From NCBI GenBank assembly GCA_903813345.2, contig CAIIXF020000813.1, positions 1-50,000 on the forward strand: a stretch of DNA of 50,000 bases. Direction: 5' to 3'. The notes under the pieces were generated by a model. That model ran no database searches. It was not told the origin of the DNA and worked only from the letters and a program-made list of their open reading frames with translations. This document shows, piece after piece, positions 37,770-46,178 of this stretch. This stretch comes from Owenia fusiformis (taxonomy: Eukaryota > Annelida > Polychaeta > Sabellida > Oweniidae). A program made the position numbers and the translations under genes. How positions within the stretch are numbered: position 1 is the first letter of the stretch; every line of letters begins with the position of its first letter.

Positions 37770-38163
37770 GTGCATTGATGATTGTAGTACATAAAATGAG
37801 AAGACAACCTGTTGCGAAATGAAGTATGTTACACAATGCAACACTTGAAAATGTTACAGGCTAGAAAACTGAAGTTTGAAATGAAAATAATTTTCTATTT
37901 CTTGTATTGCAATTAACTATTTGTTAAGCCCAATACAAATTACCATGTAAAATCATTTGACAAAATAAATTTTATGTCTCATAATTTACAAAATATAGAA
38001 AGATGTGTTTTATTTTTAGCTCTTATAAATATATAGTGTTTTATATTTCTAAATAAAGAATAAATTATGTATGAATAAATGATATAATCAAATTAATGCA
38101 TAGTATTGGTTTAGATTTATTTATTCATTTTTTATTTACAATTATATAATTTCTTATACACAC
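37770..38163. terminator. Convergent 3' ends of the two Polinton transcription units
   Basis: A plus-strand AATAAA at 37964-37969 lies 195 bp past the PolB stop. A minus-strand AATAAA (read from 38121 to 38116) lies about 45 bp past the stop of the last minus-strand ORF. These are simple polyadenylation candidates for the tail-to-tail units. Confidence 0.5.
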
Positions 38164-38487
38164 TTATGCTAAAAGTTTAGATAATGTCACTCTTAGTAAA
38201 TGTAAAACAGGTTTTGATTTTCGTTGTAAACGTCTCTTTTTCTTCTTCCAAGGTACAGATTTTTCTGCAAGAAATTCATAAGTTGTTTTGTATTTGTGAA
38301 GCATGCTCTTTTCAGATTCACTTAATGATATATTCACCAATAAAACATTAAGTATTATTTCACAAATAATTTTCAGTTGACCAATGTTCATTGTCTTTAA
38401 AAGTGCTTTTCTTTGTTCTCTTGGAGTAGCTGTGTCCGTCAGCAACAACAGATAGTGTTTATAAGTATTCAAATTGGGATTCATCAT
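38164..38487 (-). CDS. Small conserved Polinton protein, 107 aa
   Basis: It starts MMNPNLNTYKHYLLLLTD and has a 'KALLKTMNIGQLKIICEI' segment. The 'NISLSESEK..LHKYK..YEFLAEKSVPWKKKKRRLQ' block is followed by a basic, Leu-rich tail. I recall proteins of this type (a short helical domain ending in 'K-x2-L-x2-LA-x-K-x-V' and a basic run) as recurrent but uncharacterised in Polintons and related viruses. The start ATGA overlaps the stop of the upstream ORF, so the pair is translationally coupled or expressed from tightly packed cistrons. Likely a nucleic-acid-binding or virion core protein (inferred). Confidence 0.65.
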   Translation of the reverse strand: MMNPNLNTYKHYLLLLTDTATPREQRKALLKTMNIGQLKIICEIILNVLLVNISLSESEKSMLHKYKTTYEFLAEKSVPWKKKKRRLQRKSKPVLHLLRVTLSKLLA

Positions 38488-38840
38488 AGCCTTGCCCAGT
38501 CAAGAGTCTTCACTTTGTTTTTCTTTTTTGGTCTCACGTATGATGGAATACCTGGTGGTAGAAAACGTCTTTGTTTGAGAATTTGTTTAGCAGAATCTTG
38601 TTTCTCGTGTTCAACTTGAGTGGTTTTCTGTTTCAATTTTTCCAAATCCTTTTTCAATTGCTCTACATCGGAAGTAAGGTTTTTTGTCTGTTCTAACACT
38701 GGCCGTGTCTTCTTTTTAACTGGTTCTGCTTTTTTCCCTGGGGTTTCACCAGGTGAATCCCCTTTCACTCCTGTATCTTCAGAGTTTTTCAAAAGTCTTG
38801 TATACTTCTCGAAAGGTATCATCACAGTCCGACGGCTCAT
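38484..38840 (-). CDS. Coiled-coil Polinton protein, 118 aa
   Basis: The N-terminus MIPFEKYTRLL is followed by a Lys/Pro-rich linker, then a coiled coil near residues 50-85 (heptads in TSDVEQLKKDLEKLKQKTTQ). The C-terminal motif 'RRFLPPGIPSYVRPKKKNKVKTLDW' contains conserved-looking PPGIP and a terminal Trp. Short coiled-coil proteins of this form are common in Polintons, and their role is unknown. It overlaps the 107-aa ORF by four bases. The coiled coil predicts oligomerisation; the basic C-terminus could bind DNA. Confidence 0.6.
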   Translation of the reverse strand: MSRRTVMIPFEKYTRLLKNSEDTGVKGDSPGETPGKKAEPVKKKTRPVLEQTKNLTSDVEQLKKDLEKLKQKTTQVEHEKQDSAKQILKQRRFLPPGIPSYVRPKKKNKVKTLDWARL

Positions 38841-38875
38841 GATTAAATGAAGTTGATTTGGATTTTACCTTACTT

Positions 38876-39538
38876 TTATACTCTGTTATACAGAATAGGG
38901 TCTTGACCTGGGAAGATACGTGTTCTAAATCTAGTGTTTTCTAATCCATGAGGTGAAAGATCAATAACTAAATACCCAAACGGTTCTTTGCTAGCATCTT
39001 CATAGGCTTCCATCAACATTTTTGTCTGACCAGGAGTAATCTGTTTAGCCAGATGCATCACTTGTGATTTATCTCTAAGGGAACGAAACAACACTATGTA
39101 TGTTGTATTCAAAGCCATTGTCCTAATTCCTTTATAGAACATGTTCTGAGTGATGAATATTACACTCAGACAACGATGGTGTGTACCCTGAGTGAATAAC
39201 TGTTCCATGTTGGGTTCCTTCACGACTGATTGCATCAAATCATCTAGCACGATCAACTGATGTTTTCTATCTTCCGTCAATCTTTCAAGCATACTCTCAG
39301 TAGGTAGTCCAGCATGAAAGGAGATATTAGATATTGTAGCTTCCATTTCATCAAACATAGGTTGGTGAATCCCATAACAGTACAGAATGTGTTCTGGAAC
39401 CGGATCCTCAAACATGGCTGATAATTGCTTTAGCAATTTAAAAACAAAAGTAGACTTGCCTGATCCTGTTGGACCTGAGATTAAATAACTGGAACATGCT
39501 TTAAATGGCAGTAGACTCTCCTTCTCGTACCAAGCCAT
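38876..39538 (-). CDS. Packaging ATPase (FtsK/HerA, A32-like), 220 aa
   Basis: I chose ATG at 39538; the frame is open a few codons upstream without a better ATG. Walker A GPTGSGKST is at residues 22-30 and Walker B LIVLDD at 95-100. The family pumps genomic DNA into capsids, and its presence is a hallmark of virus-like Polintons. The sensor-like 'VIFITQNMFYKG' and the 'LNTTYIVLFRS' strand are typical of the A32 group. It lies between the integrase and the coiled-coil gene on the minus strand with spacers of about 35 bp, suggesting co-transcription. It appears intact. Confidence 0.92.
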   Translation of the reverse strand: MAWYEKESLLPFKACSSYLISGPTGSGKSTFVFKLLKQLSAMFEDPVPEHILYCYGIHQPMFDEMEATISNISFHAGLPTESMLERLTEDRKHQLIVLDDLMQSVVKEPNMEQLFTQGTHHRCLSVIFITQNMFYKGIRTMALNTTYIVLFRSLRDKSQVMHLAKQITPGQTKMLMEAYEDASKEPFGYLVIDLSPHGLENTRFRTRIFPGQDPILYNRV

Positions 39539-39573
39539 GACGATTACTAAAACCTTCTTCAAGTTTAATCCTT

Positions 39574-40655
39574 TTATATATCTTGTATTAGTTTAGAGTC
39601 TATCCATGTATCGAATTTAGGTCCCCACCCTTCCCATCGTATGAGTGATTCTCGCCTTTTACCCCTCTTTCTAGTCTTCAATATACGTTCGATCCTGTGT
39701 AAACTAGGAGCCTCTGAGATCTTTTGCATCTCATCCTCGTACATAAGACCATCTATACGTTCTCCTTCAGTATCTTCTATTAAATATGTTGGTGGAGTGG
39801 TAGGCTTCCTCTCTTTGATTACAAAGTATTCTGTGGACCATTTTTGATCGTATCCTCTGTTGAATACTCCTCTAGTAAATGCCAAGCGAACTAAATCACC
39901 CACCTCAAACTTATAAGTAACAATTTCATCTGGCTTTGGTCGAATGAATAGGGTTTCAAATACTCGTAGTTCATTGCTTTCATCCACATCGGCTGGTGCC
40001 ATCTTTATACTTCTGTGATACGAATGGTTGTAGGAATCAACTATATCTTGTAAGGCATCAATATATCTGCGAGAACTCTTATGATACATGAAGCGGTATA
40101 AACGATTTTTCAATGTTCTAATCACACGTTCAGCTAGGTGAGCCTTGACATCTCCTTTGGTGGTAAAATGCCAAATATTAACTTCCTTCATGTAAGACTT
40201 TACGTTTCTGTTGACAAACTCTTTCCCATTGTCCGTTCTTAGACGGGCTGGTTTTTCTATCTCAAACATTCTTTTGAAAGCTTCTACGGTCTCCTCACCT
40301 TTCTTCGTTTTCAATGGTTGAACCCATAAATATTTACTCAGAGTATCTATCATAATAAGTAGATATTTAAAACCATCATTTTCTGAAGCCAATTTATCCA
40401 TGATTGCTAAGTCAGCATCAGCTTGTTCTAGCCTATGTCTGACAATTAAAGGTCTCCTTTTAAACTTTTCTTTTTAACGTTTCTATACAAACTATAGGTT
40501 TCGTACCTACTCAGCCAATCTTTTAGTTCTTTTTGCGTTATTCCTATATCCTTTACTTCTCGCCATAACTGATTGAAACCGGTGAAAGAACCTGGGTGTT
40601 TGGGGTTGAAATAAATTCTCTTTAGTCTAGATGCCTGTGTCTTGCTCAGTGTCAT
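39574..40655 (-). CDS. INT: Polinton RVE integrase with chromodomain, split by a -1 frameshift
   Basis: Two frames make up one integrase. The N-terminal part (ATG 40655 to stop 40446, 69 aa) ends ETYSLYRNVKKK. The catalytic part, in the -1 frame, is open from the end of the first through to 39574; its first ATG is at 40401. The catalytic core shows the RVE acidic triad: D in LLIMIDTLSKY, D in RTDNGKEF, and E in KAHLAERV, 33 residues after the second D. A C-terminal chromodomain is clear (HRIERILKTRKRGKRR..LIRWEGWGPKFDTWI). The frames meet at TTTAAAA (40464 to 40458), which sits as T-TTA-AAA in the zero frame, the canonical -1 slippery register. Programmed frameshifting and a simple indel are both possible. 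The enzyme inserts the element with 6-bp duplications. Confidence 0.88.
40458..40464 (-). promoter_or_regulatory. Candidate -1 ribosomal frameshift heptamer U UUA AAA
   Basis: On the minus strand TTTAAAA lies in the codon phase agT TTA AAA of the upstream integrase ORF. Slipping one base back enters the catalytic frame, while the zero frame stops at TAA four codons later. No obvious strong hairpin was checked downstream. Confidence 0.45.
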
Positions 40656-40867
40656 GTTGGCGAATAAGAATTGGAGAAATGGTGAAATTTATATAAAATT
40701 ACAAAACCTCATTTATTGATTGTACACTCTTTTATTCTGCTTTGAACATCAGCAATGTAACGAAACAACTTTCAACATTGTACATTTTTAATTCAACTAA
40801 GTAAATGAATGCATTTCAACACATACATATATCTAGTATGATAATAAGTTAAAAAGTTAACTAATAG

Positions 40868-41308
40868 CTAATTACAATGGTATATGAGACTCAAACTATG
40901 TACAATATCTATAAGGTGTTTTTCTGAAGCATAAGAAAACGATTGAACAATTTGTTGTAGTGTAGACCCATAATTTCTGAGTAAAATATATAAAATACAA
41001 AATTGACCGCAAGATGAACTATCACTCTGCTGAATTGCCTCTGAATTATATCGCGTATCGGCATTGTAAGTTTGAAAATTGTAATATGTAGGTGCTTTGC
41101 CTAAAGGGTCGAAAAAGTCCACGCAATCTTTTCCACCCAAATAACAAGTCCAATGCTGTCCCTGATGCCAACTTTCTTTAGTATTTAGTACAAATGTATG
41201 TCCTTTCGGAAGTATGTGCGGCATCTCGTCTTTAGCAAACACTCCTAAGAATGTATCTCTGCTATCTGGATGGTTGGATAAGATACATCGTATCTGTTCA
41301 GAATTCAT
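40868..41308 (-). CDS. PRO: Adenain-like cysteine protease, 146 aa
   Basis: ATG at 41308, three bases after the capsid stop. The catalytic residues fit the C5/Ulp1 fold: H52 in GQHWTCY, D67 in CVDFFDPLG, Q94 in AIQQSDSSSCGQ, and C100 in SSSCGQFC. The family matures virion proteins. It is slightly shorter than adenovirus protease, which is normal for Polintons. It stands between the integrase and the major capsid gene on the minus strand. All active-site residues are present. Confidence 0.92.
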   Translation of the reverse strand: MNSEQIRCILSNHPDSRDTFLGVFAKDEMPHILPKGHTFVLNTKESWHQGQHWTCYLGGKDCVDFFDPLGKAPTYYNFQTYNADTRYNSEAIQQSDSSSCGQFCILYILLRNYGSTLQQIVQSFSYASEKHLIDIVHSLSLIYHCN

Positions 41309-41311
41309 ATT

Positions 41312-42652
41312 TTATTCCAAGATGATATTCCGAGAAACATCTACTTCAAACTTTTGTGGAAATGTAGCCATTATCATCAAATTCACAGGTTCATCAAGAG
41401 CCTTAGCAAACTGTACATTCACCTTCACGTTTCCTCGTTTAATGATTGGAAAAGAAAATTGCTTGCTTGTTTTATCTTGAGCTTGAATGTCAAATTTGAA
41501 TATGGAGTACCCGTCCCCAAAGCTTTTCTTATTGATGATAAGCCCTTCATCGGCCTCCATATCAGAAAATAATCGCTGGTATTCTCTAGTATAGAGATTG
41601 TTTGATGTGCTATCTTCACCAAATACAGGTCTCAGAGCATGCTCCGGTACACTTGTTCCATCTACGGAAACTTCAAAGAAGTTGATGCGGCTGTGAATAT
41701 AATTAAAAGGATTGAGTTTATAGGATCCACTGCAGGCACTTGCTTTCACGAGGAAACACAGCATGCGGGAAGGAACTAAACCTTGAAATGTATCGTAAGT
41801 ACTAAATGACATCTGATTCGCTGGGATGGTATACACTTTCATTTGATTGTTTTCGAATGGATAAATAGCATTACGTTCTTGCAACTCTGTATTGTATGCC
41901 TGGAGAATTCCTGGTGCAACAGAAACCATTGGTACACGAAGGTATACTTCCATGAGCTTCACTCTATAGTCTGCATTTTCATCGTTGGACATCAAGTGAA
42001 AACTGTCGCGGGATCGAGAAAGTTTGATTTTAATTTCCACTCCATTGATGATTAATTTATCCATATCAAAAAGGTCCTCGGCTAAATAACCTTGGAGATC
42101 GACAGTTCGAGAACCATATGTTTTTTCTAGTCTATCAATCAGTCCAAAGTTATTCCCAGAGACGGCATCTGCGTCGTCCATATAAGGAACATTCCCAATA
42201 GTGGGTTTATCTAGATAGAAAAATTCGCTTTGCAAACGAGAATTATGAGCATCGGGTGTAGCATGCAACAAACGTTTAATATGAGCCTTGTATGGATAAT
42301 GCAAAGTTGATGAAGTAATCACTTGTTGCTGCAGGTGAACTTCAACTTGTTCAAATAGAGCATGCATCCAACCAGTAACAGGGGCTACATTACTTATTGG
42401 CACAGAATCTAGGTTTGATCCATCTCCTTTTGTTAGTTTAGCTTTCACATGGAGTTGTGTTCTCTTCAGGTCCACATATTGACTGGAATTGTTTGGAATG
42501 ACAAACTCGATCGGACTTCCATCATCTAGCGGGTTGACTGGTCTAATATCTATGTAATTAAGCGTGTGAATACTACTCTGGGTAGGTGGTGTTTCAAATA
42601 GTTGTAAGTTTGAAGTCATCACATCAGTGCTATCTTTTATTTTGTAGGCCAT
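41312..42652 (-). CDS. Major capsid protein (double jelly-roll), 446 aa
   Basis: The N-terminus contains 'NLQLFETPPTQSSIHTLNYIDIRPVNPLDDGSPIEFVIPN', the signature start of Polinton capsid proteins (in animal genomes often annotated as F54H12.2-like). Later 'ENNQMKVYTIPANQMSFSTYDTFQG' and 'LYTREYQRLF' also fit. The length of 446 aa is within the range I expect for Polinton capsid proteins. The gene overlaps the upstream basic-protein ORF by 16 bases and abuts the protease start by three. It would form the pseudo-hexameric icosahedral shell. The frame is intact. Confidence 0.9.
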   Translation of the reverse strand: MAYKIKDSTDVMTSNLQLFETPPTQSSIHTLNYIDIRPVNPLDDGSPIEFVIPNNSSQYVDLKRTQLHVKAKLTKGDGSNLDSVPISNVAPVTGWMHALFEQVEVHLQQQVITSSTLHYPYKAHIKRLLHATPDAHNSRLQSEFFYLDKPTIGNVPYMDDADAVSGNNFGLIDRLEKTYGSRTVDLQGYLAEDLFDMDKLIINGVEIKIKLSRSRDSFHLMSNDENADYRVKLMEVYLRVPMVSVAPGILQAYNTELQERNAIYPFENNQMKVYTIPANQMSFSTYDTFQGLVPSRMLCFLVKASACSGSYKLNPFNYIHSRINFFEVSVDGTSVPEHALRPVFGEDSTSNNLYTREYQRLFSDMEADEGLIINKKSFGDGYSIFKFDIQAQDKTSKQFSFPIIKRGNVKVNVQFAKALDEPVNLMIMATFPQKFEVDVSRNIILE

Positions 42653-42990
42653 AGTTTATACTGTTTCTTAACAGGCGAACTCTTAGGAGGCTTCTTCTTC
42701 TTCTTCGGTTTCTGATTGTTTAATGCTGGAGTCCTTGTAAGTTTTCGTTTATAACTAGATACAGCATCACGTGACTCTTCCTTTTCTCTTTCTATTTGGG
42801 CTTCGGCTCTTTCTACCACTGCTTGCATAGGTGATGTAATTTTAACTGGTTCTGGTTGAATAGCATTCACCGATATCCATTTGGCTCTATTTCTACCATG
42901 TCCTACTTGTGCGGTAACCTTCCCCTCTCTACTAGCTTTGATCAGTTTATGCCATTTAGCAGCATCATCCACGTATGGTATTACCTTCAT
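42637..42990 (-). CDS. Small basic Polinton protein, 117 aa
   Basis: It starts MKVIPYVDDAAKWHKLI. A 'QVGHGRNRAKWISV' segment follows, then 'ITSPMQAVVERAEAQIEREK' (helical), and a Lys/Pro-rich tail ending PKKKKKPPKSSPVKKQYKLW. It lies between the penton and major capsid genes and overlaps the capsid ORF. The position and charge suggest a DNA-condensing or minor virion protein, like the core proteins of adenovirus. No catalytic motif is seen, and the function is inferred. Confidence 0.65.
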   Translation of the reverse strand: MKVIPYVDDAAKWHKLIKASREGKVTAQVGHGRNRAKWISVNAIQPEPVKITSPMQAVVERAEAQIEREKEESRDAVSSYKRKLTRTPALNNQKPKKKKKPPKSSPVKKQYKLWPTK

Positions 42991-42993
42991 TGT

Positions 42994-43410
42994 TCAATAT
43001 AATTTCTTCAAATGAAGTGTACAGCTTAACGTTTTTTGTTGGAATGAAACTGGTTCTCCTTTATCTCCTTTTATATATATCCGAATTCGATCAAATTCTT
43101 GTAATGATAGTTTAATATATATGATAGGATTAAACATTAGATAATTTTCATCAGTAGGAATTCTTCTTAAAATAGGCTGCTTAGATTCTTCAGTAATATT
43201 TTCAGTAGGAAGATCGCAGTAAATATTTAGATATTCCAGGTTATTGAGGTTAAGTATAGTGGGAAGTTGTATATCCATTAATCCTACATGCCAAGTTCCC
43301 TGACAATTTAAATAACTTGGAAGTTTTACTGTGAAATCCTCCGGTTTGTTTAAAGGATAAATATCGGTAGAATCTCTGCTACTTAGAAACAAGTACATGT
43401 TATCCTCCAT
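42994..43410 (-). CDS. Minor capsid (penton) protein, single jelly-roll, 138 aa
   Basis: The opening segment 'MYLFLSSRDSTDIYPLNKPEDFTVKLP' followed by 'LNCQGTWHVGLMDIQLP' matches the typical start of Polinton penton proteins (an SS-x-DS-x-x-YP-x-N start, an FT-x-KLP strand, and G-x-W-x-VGL). It stops only three bases before the next ORF starts. It would cap the five-fold vertices of the capsid. The frame is intact. Confidence 0.82.
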   Translation of the reverse strand: MEDNMYLFLSSRDSTDIYPLNKPEDFTVKLPSYLNCQGTWHVGLMDIQLPTILNLNNLEYLNIYCDLPTENITEESKQPILRRIPTDENYLMFNPIIYIKLSLQEFDRIRIYIKGDKGEPVSFQQKTLSCTLHLKKLY

Positions 43411-43618
43411 TTTGTTTCTCTATAACCATGAACTGGTATTTGTTTTCAGATCTAGTGGTCAGATATTGATTGTTCTTTGTTTTGTAGTTGTAAAATACCT
43501 CTAGAGTTAGTAGTTAACCAATGTTAATAATAACGTAGATTGTCTTGATCTCACTTTAAAAGTAATGGCTGAATAAGGAAAAAAGAATTGTTGAGAATTG
43601 TTTCTATTTCTCATGATT

Positions 43619-43828
43619 CTATAATAATGAAGTTGGATTTTTCTCTTCATTTGATGTCTTAAAATAGCTTGACTGCCATGTACAACATTTAATACATAAT
43701 CCCACTACTCCGCATCCAATTAATGCTGATGTTACTAAAATTAGTTCTTTTAGATCGATGATCATATCAAACTTAACTTCGTTTTCTAGAAGTATGCTTG
43801 TATTCATTGAAGTGTTGTATAATGACAT
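43619..43828 (-). CDS. Small membrane protein, 69 aa
   Basis: ATG 43828; a single hydrophobic segment at about residues 30-46 (ILVTSALIGCGVVGLCI) followed by KCCTW. The N-terminal 25 residues are polar. Small transmembrane ORFs are frequent in Polintons next to the penton gene, but I cannot name its function. It is the first ORF of the minus-strand virion unit. Confidence 0.5.
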   Translation of the reverse strand: MSLYNTSMNTSILLENEVKFDMIIDLKELILVTSALIGCGVVGLCIKCCTWQSSYFKTSNEEKNPTSLL

Positions 43829-44127
43829 GATTTGTTTTATTCAGATCATATTCTCATAATGAAGTTGTAACAAAATGCTTAGATATTTATATCAGCTGTT
43901 ATTGATTTCAGGTTTCAAAAAATGTCTTAAACAGAATCATCTCAATGAGTAACATTGTTTTTGTCAAATCACAAGACATTCTATTATCACCCATGATGGT
44001 TGAATAAAACTGGTATAACGTTTACCCTAATGCAATTGTTTAAGGTAACAGTGTGCTATTGTTTATTTCAATAATTAATGAATTACTGAATTTTATTGCA
44101 TAAGATTAAAGAGTAGAAAGGTTTCAA
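43829..44127. other. Right subterminal non-coding region of the Polinton
   Basis: It must contain the promoter for the minus-strand virion unit. It is AT-rich with one GGTTTCAA near 43913. No clear core promoter was identified. Confidence 0.35.
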
Positions 44128-44706
44128 TTTTTGTTTCAAAGTTAAGTAGACAATACCTAATGGTTTAGATAGGTTTCAAATTATTTGGACAGTACATCAA
44201 TTGGTTTCAACTTTTTTGGTTTCAAAGTTTCCAAGACAAAGCCTACTGGTTTCAATTGGTTTCAAATCTATTTGAACAGTCCATTAGTTGTTTACATCTG
44301 TATTTACCCAGTCAATACCCACTGGTTTCAATAGGTTTCAAATTATTTGAACAGTACACCTGCTTTCAAAGCTAGCAACACAACAATCAGCCATCTTGAA
44401 TTTTGCCTGGACAGGTAAGTCGGCCATCTTGTCATTATTAACATCACATTTCATCTGACCAATCAGGTTACAAGATGACTGACTGTTGTCTTAGTAACGT
44501 TGAAACCAAAATTCAAGATGGTTGAATGTAACGTTACAGGTCATCTGCTTCATCTGACCAATCAGGTTGTGCTCCACTATATCTGTCCAATCAGGTTGTG
44601 CTCCACAATGCTCCAGCTCCATATGCTTCAGTGCTCCACAATGCTCCACAATTGTGCTCCACAATGCTCCAGCTCCATGTGTCTCAAAAGTGCGAACTAT
44701 ACTACT
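44128..44706 (-). repeat. Polinton right terminal inverted repeat
   Basis: The inverse of the left repeat, with indels. It is longer here because it has an additional 'CTGACCAATCAGGTTGTGCTCC' stretch and a block with 'GACAAGATGGCCGACTT' (read on minus) absent on the left. It carries many GGTTTCAA copies between 44120 and 44340 and the GGAGCATTGTGGAGC-type direct repeats at the outer end. Confidence 0.85.
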
Positions 44707-44712
44707 CATATA
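44707..44712. repeat. Right target-site duplication CATATA
   Basis: Identical to 26763-26768 and immediately outside the CT that closes the element. Confidence 0.93.
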
Positions 44713-44793
44713 TAAGGGGTTATCAAAACCACCACAATTTACTGATTTTTCTGATACACCACACAGGCGTCCAATCGCATTGTCGAGCAGAAA
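44707..44793 (-). pseudogene. Cys-loop receptor last exon, 5' part
   Basis: The acceptor GTTATATTTCAG ends at 44794 on the minus strand. The exon opens in phase 0 with 29 codons, starting FLLDNAIGRLCG and ending DNPLYM. It continues the post-TM3 segment FIRK of the preceding exon and is in frame with 26762-26574 once the Polinton and one CATATA are disregarded. In the present allele translation would run on into the terminal repeat for about 71 codons and stop at 44491, losing TM4. Confidence 0.85.
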
Positions 44794-44860
44794 CTGAAAT
44801 ATAACAAGTCAATGTATGTTTATAGTTGGGATACCAATTTTATCTTTCACTTATTAGAGA

Positions 44861-46178
44861 CAAGGCCGTAGGGAGAGGGGGTTCGTAGGGCTCGTGCGAA
44901 CCCCCCCCCCAAATCTTGCCTAAAAAAATTCGAATCCACCCTTTCTGGCAATTATGCAAACCTCCAAACTTTGAGTAAAATTTTTGCAGTCTTTCAATAA
45001 TTTATCGTTTTTGATTACCCAGAGACAATTGAGTTATATGTGAAGATGGAAATGTGTGAGATTTATAGCTTCATTTTGAGTAAAAAAGATTTTAAAAAAA
45101 ACAGAAAAACAAAAAACTTCTAATCAATAATGGGCGATAATAGGTATGCTCTTTGCACTTTAGGCCTGAAATACTGAAGTAATATCTTCAAAATGAATTC
45201 AAATGCACAAATAAAGCATACATACCAAGTTGAAATTATCTGATTGTTGTACATAACGTCAAAATGGTCTAATTTTTGATATAAATCAGCAGAGAATTTT
45301 GAACATGTGAATGTTTAGTGACACTGGGCCGTGATGCACCAAAATTGTGAACGCTAGAAAATTCTTACTTACAACATTCTTATTTTTCATGCTGTAGTTA
45401 GATCAGAGAGCAAGTATAAAGATCACTCACACAGAGTTGTTTACTGATTTTTGGCTCCTATTTATTTATAAAGCTCGTTGTACAAGCGATTGAAAATTGG
45501 GGGAGGGGGTTCTATGTCTGCTAATTTCTGTGAATTTGTGGTATGTTGGGTCCAAATTTAAAAAAATCTGCCCAAATAAACGAACTTGGTCTTGGGATAT
45601 TTTACCTATTTTTGCTTTTGCAATTGTTTGAGATTTGGTAAACTTGAGAAAATTTGGTAAAATTTTAAATTTTAGCGAATGGGCAAAAAATATGAAAATT
45701 TGGCAACAATGAAACTTTGGTAAAATTTATCCATTATTGGCATTTAAGTAAAATTTTAGAAACTTGTCGAAAATTAATTAAATTAGACCAAAATTAAGAA
45801 AACTTTGCAAAATTTAAGCAAAGGCAAAATTGAGGTAAATTGGCAAACATACAGCAAATTTGGCAGAATTTCAGCAAATTTGGCAAAATTTAAGCAAATT
45901 TGGCAAAATTTCATCAAATTTGGCAAAATTTCATCAAATTTGGTAAAATTTAAGCAAATTTGGCAAGATTTAAGCAAATTTGGTAAAATTGAAACAAATT
46001 TGACAAAATTTAAGCAAATTTGGCAAAATTTAAGCAAATTTGGCAAAATTTAAGCAAATTTGGCAAAATTTAAGCAAATTTGGCAAAACTTAAGCAAATT
46101 TGGCAAAATTTAAGCACATTTGGCAAATTTGGCAGAAAATATTAGAACCCCCCCTGACAAATCCTGGCTACGCCACTG
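44861..46178. mobile_element. Non-autonomous TIR element carrying a minisatellite
   Basis: The left end 'CAAGGCCGTAGGGAGAGGGGGTTC' and the inverse of the right end 'CAGTGGCGTAGCCAGGA...GGGGGGTTC' are similar. The CAGTGGCGTAGCCAGG end resembles a widespread class of repeat ends in animal genomes. AGAGA lies on both sides (44856-44860 and 46179-46183) as a possible 5-bp duplication. It sits in the receptor intron between TM3 and the last exon and has no open reading frame of its own. Confidence 0.5.
45845..46125 (+). repeat. Minisatellite, about 19-20 bp AAATTTGGCAAAATTTAAGC unit
   Basis: About 14 tandem copies of a unit reading AAATTTGGCAAAATTTAAGC, with variants TTTCATC and TTGAAAC in place of TTTAAGC. 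Degenerate copies extend left to about 45640. Open frames on both strands here are artefacts of the repeat. Confidence 0.85.

Larger units (their letters stand above)
26769..44706. mobile_element. Polinton/Maverick, 17,938 bp, apparently complete
   Basis: The left end starts AGTAGTATAGTTCGCAC and the right end is its exact inverse. Identity continues through the first roughly 45 bases (to ACACATGGAGCTGGAGC) and imperfectly for several hundred more. Exact CATATA duplications flank the ends. The interior carries the diagnostic Polinton set: protein-primed PolB, RVE integrase with chromodomain, A32-like ATPase, adenain-like protease, double-jelly-roll major capsid and single-jelly-roll minor capsid proteins. 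The 17.9 kb length is in the usual 15-20 kb range. The plus-strand replication unit and the minus-strand virion unit converge at about 37.8-38.1 kb. The element lies within a coding exon of a Cys-loop receptor. Only the integrase reading frame is visibly interrupted. Confidence 0.96.

Noticed and set aside
45783-46053. Long Asn/Phe/Lys-rich frames on both strands
   Set aside because: They are produced by the 20-bp minisatellite.
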